A DNA stretch of 64,000 bases from Neobacillus muris (lineage in GTDB: Bacteria; Bacillota; Bacilli; Bacillales; Cytobacillaceae): the NCBI RefSeq assembly GCF_943193175.1, contig NZ_CALPDF010000022.1, forward strand, positions 1-64,000. The letters are read 5' to 3'. Of the stretch, positions 33,711 to 42,620 are shown in pieces. How positions within the stretch are numbered: position 1 is the first letter of the stretch; each line of letters opens with the position of its first letter. The notes beneath the pieces are model-generated. The model was not told where the DNA came from, searched no databases, and saw only the letters and a list, made by a program, of their open reading frames with translations. Made by a program: the position numbers and the translations under genes.

Positions 33711-34067
33711 TTATCCTTTAGGCTTAAAGACTAGTGCTCCAATAAAACCAAATATAATGGCCGCCGAAACCCCAGAACTTGTTACTTGGAACATTCCAGT
33801 CAACACACCGATCAAACCGTGATTTCTGGCATCCTGAAGAGCCCCATTGACTAACGAATTGCCAAAGCTAGTAATCGGGATGGTCGCTCCCGCGCCGGCA
33901 AAATTGACGAGCGGCTCATATAGGCCAAAGCCTGCTAAAACAGCTCCTATTACTACCAACAAACTTAACGTATGTCCTGGTGTCAATTTGGCTACATCAA
34001 ACAAAAGCTGTCCAATGACACAAATTAATCCACCGATGACAAAGGCCCAAAAAAACATGGCTAACAT
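33711..34067 (-). CDS. spoVAEb: SpoVAEb (spore dipicolinate channel component)
   Basis: Membrane protein of about 118 residues with four hydrophobic helices and the SpoVAC/SpoVAE family motif GAGATIPITSFGNSLVNGAL. It belongs to the SpoVA machinery that moves Ca-dipicolinate into and out of the spore core. ATG 34067 follows AAGGAGG at 7 nt. It overlaps no gene but lies 13 nt beyond the spoVAD stop. Order spoVAC-AD-AEb with a YhcN lipoprotein upstream matches spoVA2-type operons. Confidence 0.9.
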   Translation of the reverse strand: MLAMFFWAFVIGGLICVIGQLLFDVAKLTPGHTLSLLVVIGAVLAGFGLYEPLVNFAGAGATIPITSFGNSLVNGALQDARNHGLIGVLTGMFQVTSSGVSAAIIFGFIGALVFKPKG

Positions 34068-34080
34068 AAAGATGCCTCCT

Positions 34081-35097
34081 TCAATCATTCATTTCAATCG
34101 CAACAGCATGGGCAATACAAGGAATGGACTCTTTTTGTTGAAAACTAAGGGGTGATAACAACGCCCCTGTTGCCACTAATAAAATTCGTTTGTAATGGCC
34201 TTGTTTCATCTGATTGAGCAAATGCCCATATAGGACAGTGGCTGAACATCCAGCTCCACTCGCACCGGCTTGTACGGGCTGATCGTCCTTATAAATTAAT
34301 AAGCCACAATCTTGAAATTGGCCGTGCTGCATGGTAATCCCGCTTTTTTTTAATAACTCCGACGCGGTATCATGGCCAACCCGTCCCAAATCACCGGTTA
34401 CAATTAAGTCATAATAAGATGGGTCTAACGCAAGGTCACGAAAATGAGCCTTGATCGTATCGGCTGCAGCCGGGGCCATCGCCCCCCCCATATTAAAAGG
34501 ATCTGTTAATCCCATATCCACTACTTTACCGATGGTTGCAGAAGTGATAACCGGGAGTCTCTGCCCCGCCTGATTTTCTCGAACCAATGCCACGCCTGCA
34601 CCCGTAACCGTCCATTGCGCGGTAGGGGGCTTTTGGCCACCATACTCTGTTGGGTATCGAAACTGTTTTTCAGTAGCAGCATTATGGCTTGAAGCCCCGG
34701 TAAGCACGTTTTTTGCCCCATGATAATTTACTACAAACGAGGCTAATGCCAGCCCCTCCATGGAGGTGGAGCAGGCCCCGAACAAACCAAAATAAGGGAT
34801 CTGCGCTGTTCTTGCCGCAAAGCTTGAGGGAGTAATCTGATTAATTAAATCCCCTGTAAAAAGGAAGTCAATCTGTTCCTTTTGCATATTTGCCTTTTTT
34901 AAAGTAATATCAATTGCATCCTCCAACAGCACCCGCTGGGCCTTCTCATATGAATCTTGCTCTAGCCACAGATCCTCATACAATAAATCAAAGTCATTAG
35001 CTAAGTTTCCATTTGCCTCAAACGGCCCCCCTGTTACCCCTGTAGAGACAATCATTGGCCGATTGGCAAATACCCAAGACTGCTGTCCCTTTAACAA
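34081..35097 (-). CDS. spoVAD: SpoVAD (dipicolinate-binding spore protein)
   Basis: Soluble thiolase-fold protein of 338 residues that binds dipicolinic acid on the outer face of the spore inner membrane. Family landmarks are VFANRPMIVSTGVTGGPFEANG at the N-terminus, FGLFGACSTSMEG with the thiolase-like Cys, SHNAATEKQFRYPTEYG and DLGRVGHDTASELL. It is contiguous with spoVAC (stop and start adjoin). The protein is full length. Confidence 0.95.
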   Translation of the reverse strand: MLKGQQSWVFANRPMIVSTGVTGGPFEANGNLANDFDLLYEDLWLEQDSYEKAQRVLLEDAIDITLKKANMQKEQIDFLFTGDLINQITPSSFAARTAQIPYFGLFGACSTSMEGLALASFVVNYHGAKNVLTGASSHNAATEKQFRYPTEYGGQKPPTAQWTVTGAGVALVRENQAGQRLPVITSATIGKVVDMGLTDPFNMGGAMAPAAADTIKAHFRDLALDPSYYDLIVTGDLGRVGHDTASELLKKSGITMQHGQFQDCGLLIYKDDQPVQAGASGAGCSATVLYGHLLNQMKQGHYKRILLVATGALLSPLSFQQKESIPCIAHAVAIEMND

Positions 35098-35571
35098 TTA
35101 TAATACCCCCCATATAACAAGCAGCGTTTTAATGAGTGCAACCACAAAGGCAGCAAACACACCAAAAAGGAGGACTGAACCAGCAAGTTTAAACATATTC
35201 CCACCTACACCTAGGACAAATCCTTCCGTCCGATGCTCAATGGCTGCTGAAATAACGGCATTTCCAAAACCAGTAACAGGAACTGCGCTTCCTGCCCCTG
35301 CAAACTGGCCAAGCCGATCATATACACCAAAACCGGTCAGCAGCATGGATAGGAAAACCATCGTGGCAACCGTTGGATTCCCAACACTTTGTTCAGTAAA
35401 ATTAAAGAAATAAATATAAAAGTAACTAATAGCCTGTCCGACCGTACATATCAACCCACCAATAAAAAAAGCCTTAATGCAATTTTTCAATACTGGCCTT
35501 TTTTTCTCGTGTTTTTGCTGCAACTGCTGATATTGCTGCTGTTCATGTGTCATGTTCTGTTTATTGGCCAT
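35098..35571 (-). CDS. spoVAC: SpoVAC (spore dipicolinate channel)
   Basis: Membrane protein of 157 residues; SpoVAC acts as a mechanosensitive channel for dipicolinate release. After a hydrophilic N-terminus of about 30 residues it has four to five helices and the motif GAGSAVPVTGFGNAVISAAIE, which SpoVAEb repeats in variant form. GGGAG lies upstream of the ATG. It follows the lipoprotein gene by 15 nt. Confidence 0.94.
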   Translation of the reverse strand: MANKQNMTHEQQQYQQLQQKHEKKRPVLKNCIKAFFIGGLICTVGQAISYFYIYFFNFTEQSVGNPTVATMVFLSMLLTGFGVYDRLGQFAGAGSAVPVTGFGNAVISAAIEHRTEGFVLGVGGNMFKLAGSVLLFGVFAAFVVALIKTLLVIWGVL

Positions 35572-35586
35572 ATTTAATCTCCCTTT

Positions 35587-36054
35587 CTACTTCATATCTT
35601 CTGTCATTTCTACAATTTCATTAAATCGTTTGTCCGCCTGTCGATCCGATATTGACCCCGAATGCATTTTTTCATTCAACCTGACAACCTCAAGGAAAAT
35701 TTTATAGTCACTTGAAACCGTAAAGTTTTCTTTTGGAAACTCATCTTCTAGTTTCTTTGTCATTTTTTGTTCAATTTTTTTCATGTTAAATCGCTGTAAA
35801 TGTTTAACTTTATAAGCAACAAGGGTCCCTTTTTTTCCTTTTACTACGGCAACATCGTAAATTTCGGGGAACGAGCTAACCTTATGTTTTATTTTTTCAG
35901 CTTGGTCACTCCCTGCTTTTCCGTCGGTGACAATGGGCTTTGGATCGGTAGTTTTCATCAATGCCAACCGGCTGTCCTTCGCTTGTTGCTTATCCGTACA
36001 AGAAGTAAGGCCGGCTAAAATGATTAGGGCAATTATAAAACGAATCCAGTTCAT
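35587..36054 (-). CDS. YhcN/YlaJ-family sporulation lipoprotein
   Basis: Spore lipoprotein of 155 residues. The signal MNWIRFIIALIILAGLTSC ends in a lipobox with Cys near 19. The YhcN/YlaJ domain is recognisable in KIKHKVSSFPEIYDVAVVKGKKGTLVAYKVKH. It is the first gene of the leftward spoVA unit, 15 nt before spoVAC; YhcN-type lipoproteins accompany the extra spoVA2 operons of Bacillus. The upstream region contains ACTACATGTAGT, a perfect 12-bp palindrome; a sigma-G promoter could not be fixed. Confidence 0.85.
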   Translation of the reverse strand: MNWIRFIIALIILAGLTSCTDKQQAKDSRLALMKTTDPKPIVTDGKAGSDQAEKIKHKVSSFPEIYDVAVVKGKKGTLVAYKVKHLQRFNMKKIEQKMTKKLEDEFPKENFTVSSDYKIFLEVVRLNEKMHSGSISDRQADKRFNEIVEMTEDMK

Positions 36055-36145
36055 GTCATTTTCATCCCTTTATGTAAATTCATGATTTTAACTACATGTA
36101 GTTTTTTCTGATTTGAATTAAATTATGAGTGAGCTGGGCATTGTT

Positions 36146-36180
36146 CATAAAAAAAACTGCCGGGTCTCTCCAGCAGTTTT
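36146..36180 (-). terminator. Terminator of the small basic protein gene
   Basis: On the - strand aaaactgctgg/cccggcagtttt-type stem with a 5-6 nt loop and eight T residues, just after the stop at 36186. Confidence 0.82.
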
Positions 36181-36185
36181 AAAAC

Positions 36186-36284
36186 CTATTTTTTTCTCTT
36201 TTTGCTGCAGCCGCATCCTTTTTTGGCGGGTTGGGCTGTCTTTTTAACCTGTGTCTGCGCCGATTTCATTCGCGTTTTTCTCAC
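36186..36284 (-). CDS. Small basic protein with CGC motif
   Basis: Thirty-two-residue, strongly basic peptide ending in KKGCGCSKKRKK. The GTG start at 36284 is supported by GGGAGGAGAGAGG upstream, and a good terminator follows immediately, so this is a real transcription unit rather than chance. I do not recognise the family. Its place among spore genes and its composition suggest a minor spore or coat component. Confidence 0.6.
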   Translation of the reverse strand: MRKTRMKSAQTQVKKTAQPAKKGCGCSKKRKK

Positions 36285-36366
36285 AAACCTCTCTCCTCCC
36301 AAATATACTTTCATTACTACTAATAGAATATGATTGCAAAGCAAGTCTTGTCTCAGGGTAAATCCC

Positions 36367-36723
36367 TTATTTTTCAAGGATCCGCTGGACAATTGTCTCT
36401 AAAATAGCTGCCAATCCTGCAACAGCCAAAAGAATAACAAAAGGAGCAGTCCATTTTGGAAATTGATATAAGAAGAGAATAATCGCTCCTGTCGTCCATA
36501 TTCCCGTACACCAATAACAGCTCAACAGCTCTCCAAAGAAATGCCTAAAGCCCTTTTCTTTGGGAATATAAAATATTTCCCGTTCTCCATTTTCATTTTC
36601 CTCTTCGATTTCATCAAAAAACGGAGCCCGGATAAATTCAGTTATCTTATCATAGACCACCAATCTTGTCAGCCGGAAACTTGCCAGTGATAAAATAATC
36701 AGATTTAAAAAAGTAATTTTCAT
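36367..36723 (-). CDS. yjcA: DUF1360 sporulation membrane protein YjcA
   Basis: Protein of 118 residues, DUF1360 family: N-terminal helix with SFRLTRLVVYDKITEFIRAPF, a middle acidic loop, the Cys motif LLSCYWCTGIWTTG and a last hydrophobic segment. B. subtilis YjcA is produced in sporulation under mother-cell control. The Cys-Trp-Cys motif might bind metal or form disulphides. It lies between coat and spoVA genes. Confidence 0.82.
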   Translation of the reverse strand: MKITFLNLIILSLASFRLTRLVVYDKITEFIRAPFFDEIEEENENGEREIFYIPKEKGFRHFFGELLSCYWCTGIWTTGAIILFLYQFPKWTAPFVILLAVAGLAAILETIVQRILEK

Positions 36724-36825
36724 AACACATCTGTCCCCTCTTTTTTGCCTAATAGATTGTAACCGCCTAATTTTATTAAAAAAGGCAATTGTCCGTAACC
36801 CATAAGGGCTGTGCGAAATATGTTA

Positions 36826-36844
36826 GTAATGTAAGATACATTAC
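36826..36844. promoter_or_regulatory. Perfect inverted repeat ahead of cotY/Z
   Basis: GTAATGTA-AGA-TACATTAC, 8-bp arms, ending 5 nt before AAGGAGG of the coat gene. It could be an operator or an mRNA hairpin near the ribosome site. Confidence 0.45.
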
Positions 36845-36865
36845 GGGTTAAGGAGGAAAAAACAA

Positions 36866-37378
36866 ATGGGTTGTGGAAAACATCGTGATGACTTTCACGG
36901 CGGAAATTGCGTATGCGAAGTAGTGCGTGCAATTCTAGATATACAAAATGCAGCTGTTGAAGATGAATGCCAGCCTTGTACTAGCTGCTTTAACGAACCG
37001 CTTGGATCTCTCGTATCACCAACAAGAACAGCACCGGATACTCGCGTATTCGCATTAAAATCAGCCGACGGTTCACCGTTTCATGCATTCTTCCACGAAG
37101 AGGGCATCAGCTGCTGTGTATCAATCTATTTCCGGGTTGAAGAAGTATTTGATAACTGCTGTGCTACACTTCGGGTATTAATACCTGGAACAACCGATTC
37201 TGCTGGACACTTTATGCCGATTAATTTGGTAAGCAGCGGTGATAAGTGCTGTATTAACCTTTCAAAGGTTTGTGAGGTAACAGACTTCGAAGCATCTGAA
37301 GATTGTGTTACAGTTGACCTTAGCTGCTTCTGTGCTATCCAGTGCATTGCCGATGTAAACTTAGGAATCTGCGACTAA
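36866..37378 (+). CDS. cotZ: Spore coat protein CotY/CotZ
   Basis: Cysteine-rich spore crust protein of 170 residues. It opens with the family sequence MGCGKHRDDFHGGNCVCEVV and holds many Cys in CxxC and CC pairs (QPCTSCF, ISCCVS, NCCATL, DKCCINL, SCFCAIQC), which crosslink the outer crust. AAGGAGG precedes the start. CotY and CotZ cannot be told apart by eye; being a single copy next to cotO favours CotZ. A terminator follows. Confidence 0.9.
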   Translation: MGCGKHRDDFHGGNCVCEVVRAILDIQNAAVEDECQPCTSCFNEPLGSLVSPTRTAPDTRVFALKSADGSPFHAFFHEEGISCCVSIYFRVEEVFDNCCATLRVLIPGTTDSAGHFMPINLVSSGDKCCINLSKVCEVTDFEASEDCVTVDLSCFCAIQCIADVNLGICD

Positions 37379-37385
37379 AAAATAA

Positions 37386-37414
37386 GCCAGTCGGTATATC
37401 GGCTGGCCTTTTTT
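37386..37414 (+). terminator. Terminator of cotY/Z
   Basis: Stem gccagtcg/cggctggc with one G-U pair and a 6-nt loop, then CTTTTTT. Confidence 0.82.
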
Positions 37415-37467
37415 ATATCTTTCAGGACACTAAGCTAGGCAGTGCAGTGTATTGCTTTTAAGGAGGT

Positions 37468-37977
37468 TTACCTTCTAATGCCAATCATAATAATGTTTTT
37501 TAAATCCTCCATCGGAATAATGATGTTCGAGGATTGATTTGGAACTTGAATCTCAACCTGGTCATTTTCGTATCCAACCAAAACCCCCAAATATTTTTCA
37601 TCATCTGTATAGAAAACGCACTTGACCGGCGGGAGAACTTTCGGAAAGTCCAACAGGTAATCAATTCTCTCTGTTAAACTCATCTCCTTAAACGGCTTGA
37701 CTCTGCTTAAAGCAGGCCGTCTTTTTTCTTGACTTTGCGGAGCCTGATCCTGTTCTGGCTCTTCCTGCTGCATCATTTCAATCGGCACCGGACTCTCTGC
37801 AACTTCCGGTTCAAGAATAGGTTCAAGATTAATGGTTTCTCCCACTTTCAGAACTTCTTCGGGCTGCACCCTATCCTGCCTGCTTGTAAATACCTCTTGC
37901 ATGTGAAGATTTTGTGGCGTTCTCATAAAAGGCTGTTCAATATATAACAACGGTCCCTGAAGCTTTTTACTAGACAT
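37468..37977 (-). CDS. cotO: Spore coat assembly protein CotO
   Basis: Coat morphogenetic protein of 169 residues. The middle is acidic and Pro/Gln-rich (low complexity), and the conserved C-terminal domain begins at RPALSRVKPFKEMSLTERIDYLLDFPK and runs to the end. In B. subtilis CotO (YjbX) helps assemble the outer coat and lies between fabI and cotZ, as here. ATG 37977 follows AGGAGG at 8 nt. Confidence 0.9.
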   Translation of the reverse strand: MSSKKLQGPLLYIEQPFMRTPQNLHMQEVFTSRQDRVQPEEVLKVGETINLEPILEPEVAESPVPIEMMQQEEPEQDQAPQSQEKRRPALSRVKPFKEMSLTERIDYLLDFPKVLPPVKCVFYTDDEKYLGVLVGYENDQVEIQVPNQSSNIIIPMEDLKNIIMIGIRR

Positions 37978-38057
37978 GCACGGCACCTCCTTTACCTCAC
38001 CTTACACTCTATATATGTATGCGAAATGCCTAATTCCGTTAACTATAATTTTAAACA

Positions 38058-38088
38058 GCAAAAGAGGCTGACACGTAGTGTCAGCCTC
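38058..38088 (-). terminator. Terminator of fabI
   Basis: On the - strand gaggctgaca/tgtcagcctc forms a 10-bp stem with a 5-nt loop, followed by TTTTG, just after the fabI stop. Confidence 0.8.
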
Positions 38089-38095
38089 ACTTCTG

Positions 38096-38866
38096 TTAAA
38101 GAATATGGTAGCCGGAATCAACATGGATATTTTCACCGGTAATTCCGCGGGATAAGTCACTAAATAGGAACACAGCAGTATCTCCGACTTCTTCAGGGGT
38201 AGTCGTTCTTCGCAATGGAGCTGTTTCCTCTATTTCTCTTAAAATGGAGTTAAACTCGCCGATAGCTTTAGCCGAAAGGGTTCGGATTGGTCCAGCAGAA
38301 ATTGAATTAACGCGGATATTTTCCTTGCCTAGGTCGGCAGCCAAATAGCGGACACTTGCATCTAGTGATGCCTTGGCAACACCCATGACATTATAATTTG
38401 GAATGGCCCGCTCTCCTCCCAAGTAAGTTAAGGTAACAATGCTTCCGCCCTCTGTCATGAGTTCCCGGGCTTCTTTGGCAACTGCGGTTAATGAATACGA
38501 GCTGATATTTTGTGCCAGCAGGAAACCGTCCCGTGTTACATTGAGATAATCGCCTTTAAGCTCCTCGGTTTTAGCGAATGCAATACAATGCGCAATCCCA
38601 TGAATCGTACCAGCCTCTTGCTTAATTTTTGCAAAACAATCAGCTATCGCTTCATCACTTGTCACATCGCAAGGAAGCACCATCGTGCCTTCCGCTCCAA
38701 GAGATTCAGCCAATTCGCGGACACTGCTTTCAATTCGTTCCCCTGCATAGGTAAAGATCAGCCTTGCCCCATAATTATGAAGTGAACGGGCAATCCCCCA
38801 AGCAATACTTCGTTTATTGGCAACACCCATTACTACAAATGTTTTTCCAGCTAATGAAAGAGTCAT
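38096..38866 (-). CDS. fabI: Enoyl-[acyl-carrier-protein] reductase FabI
   Basis: NADH-dependent enoyl-ACP reductase, 256 residues, last reduction step of type II fatty-acid elongation. It has the divergent SDR nucleotide site GVANKRSIAWGIARSL and the catalytic Tyr-x6-Lys in NYNVMGVAKASL, with SISAGPIRTLSA for the substrate loop. It is a lone leftward gene next to cotO. A FapR operator lies at 38898-38916, so malonyl-CoA should relieve repression. GGAGG precedes the ATG. Confidence 0.96.
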   Translation of the reverse strand: MTLSLAGKTFVVMGVANKRSIAWGIARSLHNYGARLIFTYAGERIESSVRELAESLGAEGTMVLPCDVTSDEAIADCFAKIKQEAGTIHGIAHCIAFAKTEELKGDYLNVTRDGFLLAQNISSYSLTAVAKEARELMTEGGSIVTLTYLGGERAIPNYNVMGVAKASLDASVRYLAADLGKENIRVNSISAGPIRTLSAKAIGEFNSILREIEETAPLRRTTTPEEVGDTAVFLFSDLSRGITGENIHVDSGYHIL

Positions 38867-38897
38867 ATTTTAGATCCTCCTACTATCATAACAAGAT

Positions 38898-38916
38898 ATT
38901 AGTACTTGGTCCTAAT
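38898..38916. promoter_or_regulatory. FapR operator of fabI
   Basis: ATTAGTAC-TTG-GTCCTAAT, a 19-nt inverted repeat with one mismatch, matching the FapR pattern ATTAGTAC..GTACTAAT. It lies 31 nt upstream of the fabI start. Confidence 0.85.
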
Positions 38917-38953
38917 TCTACACTAATTCTTAAAAAATGAAAAGCCACTCTCG

Positions 38954-40825
38954 CTAATAAAAATGCTGATCAGGTGTTTCATTAAACTCCAATTCTTGAA
39001 TAAGCTCGTCTACGTACTCCCTGCTCCCTGTTACTATCAGCCGGTCATTCATCTGCAGTTCCGTTTCTCCATGGGGCACAATGGAATCCTTGCCGCGGAA
39101 TATCCTTACAAATATAATATCCCCGGTAAACGGAAAACGGCGAAGCGAAATGCCATCGTATTGGTTATTTTTCATAACGATTTCATAGAGCCCCGTTTCC
39201 TGATTGGTTAAAATGTTAATCACGGCAGGCGACTCAATAAGCGCCCGTAAGAGCACTCTTGTGGACATAAAGGATGAAAACACTTCAATATCCTGTTGAC
39301 GCAGGTTTTGTTCTACAGATGGATTTTCAATCCTGGCAATGACCCTGGGAACACCGTTTTGTTTTGCAGCTGAAGCCAGCGATGCATTGAGTTCCTCATT
39401 CCCGGTTGAAATAACCACAATTTCTGATTGAAAAGCTTTTGTTCGATTAATGGTTTCAATAGAATAATCAGCAATTTCTTCAATTTCAAAAAGGGAATCC
39501 GAAATTTGCTCCCCTTTTTCTATTTTAGGGTGATAAATGACAGGCTCATAAAGACCTGTCTTTAGTTCTCTTGATACCGGAAGTGAGATCTGGTTAGCTC
39601 CCAAAAAGGCGATCGGGATTTTTTTATTCAATGCCATCTCCCGAGGGAACAATTTTTTAAACACAATCGGTGTGATAATCGACGTAATGACCGCCACCAG
39701 TATAAAAGTCCCTTTCATTTGCTCCGTAATAACCTCTATTCGTTCACCGATTGTGGCAGCAGCAATAACTAAAGAAAGGGTGGACGTCAATAAAAATCCG
39801 GAGGCAACAACCGTTTTGGTACCGTACCAAATTTTTAATATATAAGCCGGAACAAGCTTTGATAACAATAATCCGAGTAATAGAAGAGGAATCAATGCCA
39901 GCATTTTCCGATTGCTGAGCAGTGACCAAATATCCAATTCTACTCCAATCATCACAAAAAAGATGGGAATTAAAAATCCATACCCAAATGAATCGAGTTT
40001 GTGAATCAGTTCTTGGTTAGGAGATAATAATGAAACGAGCACACCGGCTATAAAAGCTCCAAGGATATTTTCTGCTCCAACCGTTTCGGATAAACCGACT
40101 AGTACAATAATAAGGGTAAAAACCGCTCTTGTTCCAATTTGAACCGTTCCGGTTGACAGTGTTTCCATAATCGACCGATTTTTAAACCTTTTGCCGATGA
40201 AATAAAGGACCAATCCTGCCGCTAATAATATGAATAACAGCCACGTGCTCCCATGGCCTTCTTCGTATATCGATACAAAAACAGCAAGCAGCACCATGGT
40301 CACCAAATCGGCTATCACCGCTGTAAGTAAAATAATTTGCCCAATGCCTGATTTCATCAAATGCGCTTCTTTAAGGGTCGGAACCACAACCCCTAAAGAA
40401 ATGGTAGAGATGATTAGGGTCATTAGAAAGGCATTTTCAATAAATCCTGCGATGACAAATAAATAGGATAATCCTAATGAAATAATAAAAATTCCGATAA
40501 ATATGGCAAACGAAACTGTAAACGAGTTTGGCTCTTTCTTGCCATTCGGTAATGTCTCCCGTTGTTTCCCGCGGGAAAAAGCAGTAAAATCAATTTCCAG
40601 CCCGCTTAAAAACATCAGGAAGATAAAACCAAGTGTGGACAAAGTAGAGAGCCATGTATCTTCATGAACGATATTTAGCCCGCTTTGTCCCAGAATCAAG
40701 CCGACGATAATTTCGGCAACGACTACAGGAATAAAGTTTAATTTAAACCTATGCAGAATGATGGGGGTTAAAAATGCCATCGTGACAACGATTACTAAAG
40801 ATGTGACAGATACTTGATGTTCCAA
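38954..40825 (-). CDS. yjbQ: Monovalent cation:proton antiporter (CPA2) with RCK domains
   Basis: KefB/GerN-like CPA2 antiporter of 623 residues. About twelve helices fill residues 1-385, with [12 protein letters not shown] and the ion-site region [18 protein letters not shown]. The C-terminal part carries a TrkA-N domain ([15 protein letters not shown]) and a TrkA-C ligand domain (about 535-615), which gate transport. Its B. subtilis counterpart YjbQ lies next to fabI and prpE, as here. Exchange of K+ or Na+ for H+ is inferred. Confidence 0.9.
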   Translation of the reverse strand: MEHQVSVTSLVIVVTMAFLTPIILHRFKLNFIPVVVAEIIVGLILGQSGLNIVHEDTWLSTLSTLGFIFLMFLSGLEIDFTAFSRGKQRETLPNGKKEPNSFTVSFAIFIGIFIISLGLSYLFVIAGFIENAFLMTLIISTISLGVVVPTLKEAHLMKSGIGQIILLTAVIADLVTMVLLAVFVSIYEEGHGSTWLLFILLAAGLVLYFIGKRFKNRSIMETLSTGTVQIGTRAVFTLIIVLVGLSETVGAENILGAFIAGVLVSLLSPNQELIHKLDSFGYGFLIPIFFVMIGVELDIWSLLSNRKMLALIPLLLLGLLLSKLVPAYILKIWYGTKTVVASGFLLTSTLSLVIAAATIGERIEVITEQMKGTFILVAVITSIITPIVFKKLFPREMALNKKIPIAFLGANQISLPVSRELKTGLYEPVIYHPKIEKGEQISDSLFEIEEIADYSIETINRTKAFQSEIVVISTGNEELNASLASAAKQNGVPRVIARIENPSVEQNLRQQDIEVFSSFMSTRVLLRALIESPAVINILTNQETGLYEIVMKNNQYDGISLRRFPFTGDIIFVRIFRGKDSIVPHGETELQMNDRLIVTGSREYVDELIQELEFNETPDQHFY

Positions 40826-40872
40826 ATCACTTTCCTCCTTTAAATCAATTATTCAGCAGAAAGGGTATTTTT

Positions 40873-41613
40873 ATGAAAATAGACATTATTGGCGATATCC
40901 ATGGTTGTTATCAGGAAATGGCTGAGTTGACCGCAAAGCTGGGTTATCGATGGGATAACGGGATTCCCATTCACCCAGAGAATCGAATTCTTGGTTTTGT
41001 TGGCGATTTAACCGACAGAGGACCACAGTCACTTAAAGTAATTGAACTGGTCTGGCAATTAGTGATGCAAAGGAAACTGGCCTGCTATACCCCAGGAAAC
41101 CATTGCAACAAGCTCTATCGATACTTTCTTGGCAATAAGGTCCAAATTAGCCATGGCCTCGAAACCACTGTGGCAGAATATAAAGCACTAAATAAAGACG
41201 AACAACAATCGATTAGAAGAAAATTTATCGAGTTATATGAAAATGCTCCACTGTATTTAGTTTTAGATCAGCAAAGGCTCATTATTGCTCATGCGGGTAT
41301 TCGTCAGGATTTTATTGGCAGGACGGATGCTAAGGTAAAAACATTTGTATTGTACGGTGATATTACAGGGGAAAAACATCCTGACGGCTCTCCAGTTAGA
41401 AGAGATTGGGCGATCCATTATCATGGCAAAGCCTGCATTGTTTACGGACATACTCCCGTCAAGGAGCCTAGAATAATCAATAATACTTATAACATTGATA
41501 CGGGCGCAGTCTTTGGAGGGAAGCTCACTGCCTTACGATATCCAGAGATGGAAATTTTCTCTGTTCCTTCTACTATGCCATATGTGGAAGAAAAATTTAA
41601 GCATTTTGTATAG
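40873..41613 (+). CDS. prpE: Bis(5'-nucleosyl)-tetraphosphatase PrpE
   Basis: Metallophosphatase of the PPP/ApaH type, 246 residues, reported to hydrolyse Ap4A asymmetrically. Metal-binding motifs are GDIHG (7-11), GDLTDRG (43-49), GNHC (in place of GNHD/E), and later HAG (IIAHAGIR) and GHTP. In B. subtilis PrpE affects spore germination. It is divergent from the antiporter gene and convergent with the rluD-type gene, matching B. subtilis order. Confidence 0.9.
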   Translation: MKIDIIGDIHGCYQEMAELTAKLGYRWDNGIPIHPENRILGFVGDLTDRGPQSLKVIELVWQLVMQRKLACYTPGNHCNKLYRYFLGNKVQISHGLETTVAEYKALNKDEQQSIRRKFIELYENAPLYLVLDQQRLIIAHAGIRQDFIGRTDAKVKTFVLYGDITGEKHPDGSPVRRDWAIHYHGKACIVYGHTPVKEPRIINNTYNIDTGAVFGGKLTALRYPEMEIFSVPSTMPYVEEKFKHFV

Positions 41614-41689
41614 AAAAAGAAGAAGACCCGTCCTGGAACTAGACCATTCTCAAAGAGTAAATTTGTGAGTTGATGACATTAAAAGACAA

Positions 41690-41720
41690 GAGGCTGAACT
41701 TATTTCAACTGTTCAGCCTC
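41690..41720 (-). terminator. Terminator overlapping the 3' end of the pseudouridine synthase gene
   Basis: gaggctgaac/gttcagcctc, a perfect 10-bp stem with the TAA stop in the 11-nt loop. The downstream run on the - strand (TTGTCTTTT) is moderate. Confidence 0.65.
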
Positions 41721-42605
41721 TATAACTTTTTTCATATCTAAAGGCAGAGCTGCCGTAAATACGAGTTCCTGATGTGTAATAGGATGAATAAAAGCAATTT
41801 TTTTACAATGAAGGGCCTGCCTGTTTATGATGGCAGTATCACCTCCATATAGATCGTCACCAAGCAGCGGATGGCCCAAATAGGACATATGAACCCGAAT
41901 TTGATGGGTGCGGCCCGTTTCCAGATTCAATTCAATTTGGGTAAATTGGCTGTATCTATTAAGTACCCGGTAATGTGTTCGGGCATATTGGCCGTCAGGC
42001 CGGACCTCCCGCTCAATAATACTTTGCTCTTTTCTGCCTATCGGCGCCGTAATCGTACCTGTATCAGCGGAAATCCCGCCTTCTGCAAGTGCCTCATAGG
42101 TTCTATTCACTAAATGGTCCCGCTGCATCATACTAAATAAATGATGAACATGGCGATGCTTGGCGATCAAAACAATCCCTGAAGTATCTCGATCAAGCCT
42201 GGTCACAATATGTGCAGTAGCCGGCAAGCCTATTTTTTCGTAATAGCCCATTAGAGCATTCGCTAAACTGCCTGCAGGGTGTTCACGGGATGGAATGGTA
42301 TTCATATAAGCCGGTTTATTAACAATCAATAGATAGTCATCTTCAAATATGATGTTTAACGGAATGTCCTCACCGGAGAAACCGGCGCTAGGCTCCTCAT
42401 TTGGGAAAATGACTGTCAATAAATCCTGTGCCTTCAGAGAATAACGAACCGTGACAGCTTCCCCATTGACAAGAATATCCCCGCCTTTAAATTTAATATC
42501 CGTCAGGGCAGTACGGGAAATTTCTTTCCGTTTTAAAAAGTCACGAAGGATTAGTCCAGAATCCTCTTTTTCAATCACCCACTCAAGTTGAAAACGTGAT
42601 GGCAT
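41700..42605 (-). CDS. yjbO: RluD-family pseudouridine synthase (YjbO)
   Basis: RNA pseudouridine synthase of 301 residues: an N-terminal S4-like RNA-binding segment (GLILRDFLKRKEISRTALTDIKFKGGDILVNGEAV), then the RluA/RluD catalytic domain with Asp in VTRLDRDTSGIVLIAKH and the LETGRTHQIRVHMSYLGHPLLGDDLYG block. Target is rRNA or tRNA uridine; which one is not evident. It is read leftward after NAD kinase (15 nt gap), in one unit with relQ. Confidence 0.92.
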   Translation of the reverse strand: MPSRFQLEWVIEKEDSGLILRDFLKRKEISRTALTDIKFKGGDILVNGEAVTVRYSLKAQDLLTVIFPNEEPSAGFSGEDIPLNIIFEDDYLLIVNKPAYMNTIPSREHPAGSLANALMGYYEKIGLPATAHIVTRLDRDTSGIVLIAKHRHVHHLFSMMQRDHLVNRTYEALAEGGISADTGTITAPIGRKEQSIIEREVRPDGQYARTHYRVLNRYSQFTQIELNLETGRTHQIRVHMSYLGHPLLGDDLYGGDTAIINRQALHCKKIAFIHPITHQELVFTAALPLDMKKVIEAEQLK

Positions 42606-42620
42606 TTGTTCCTCCCTGGC

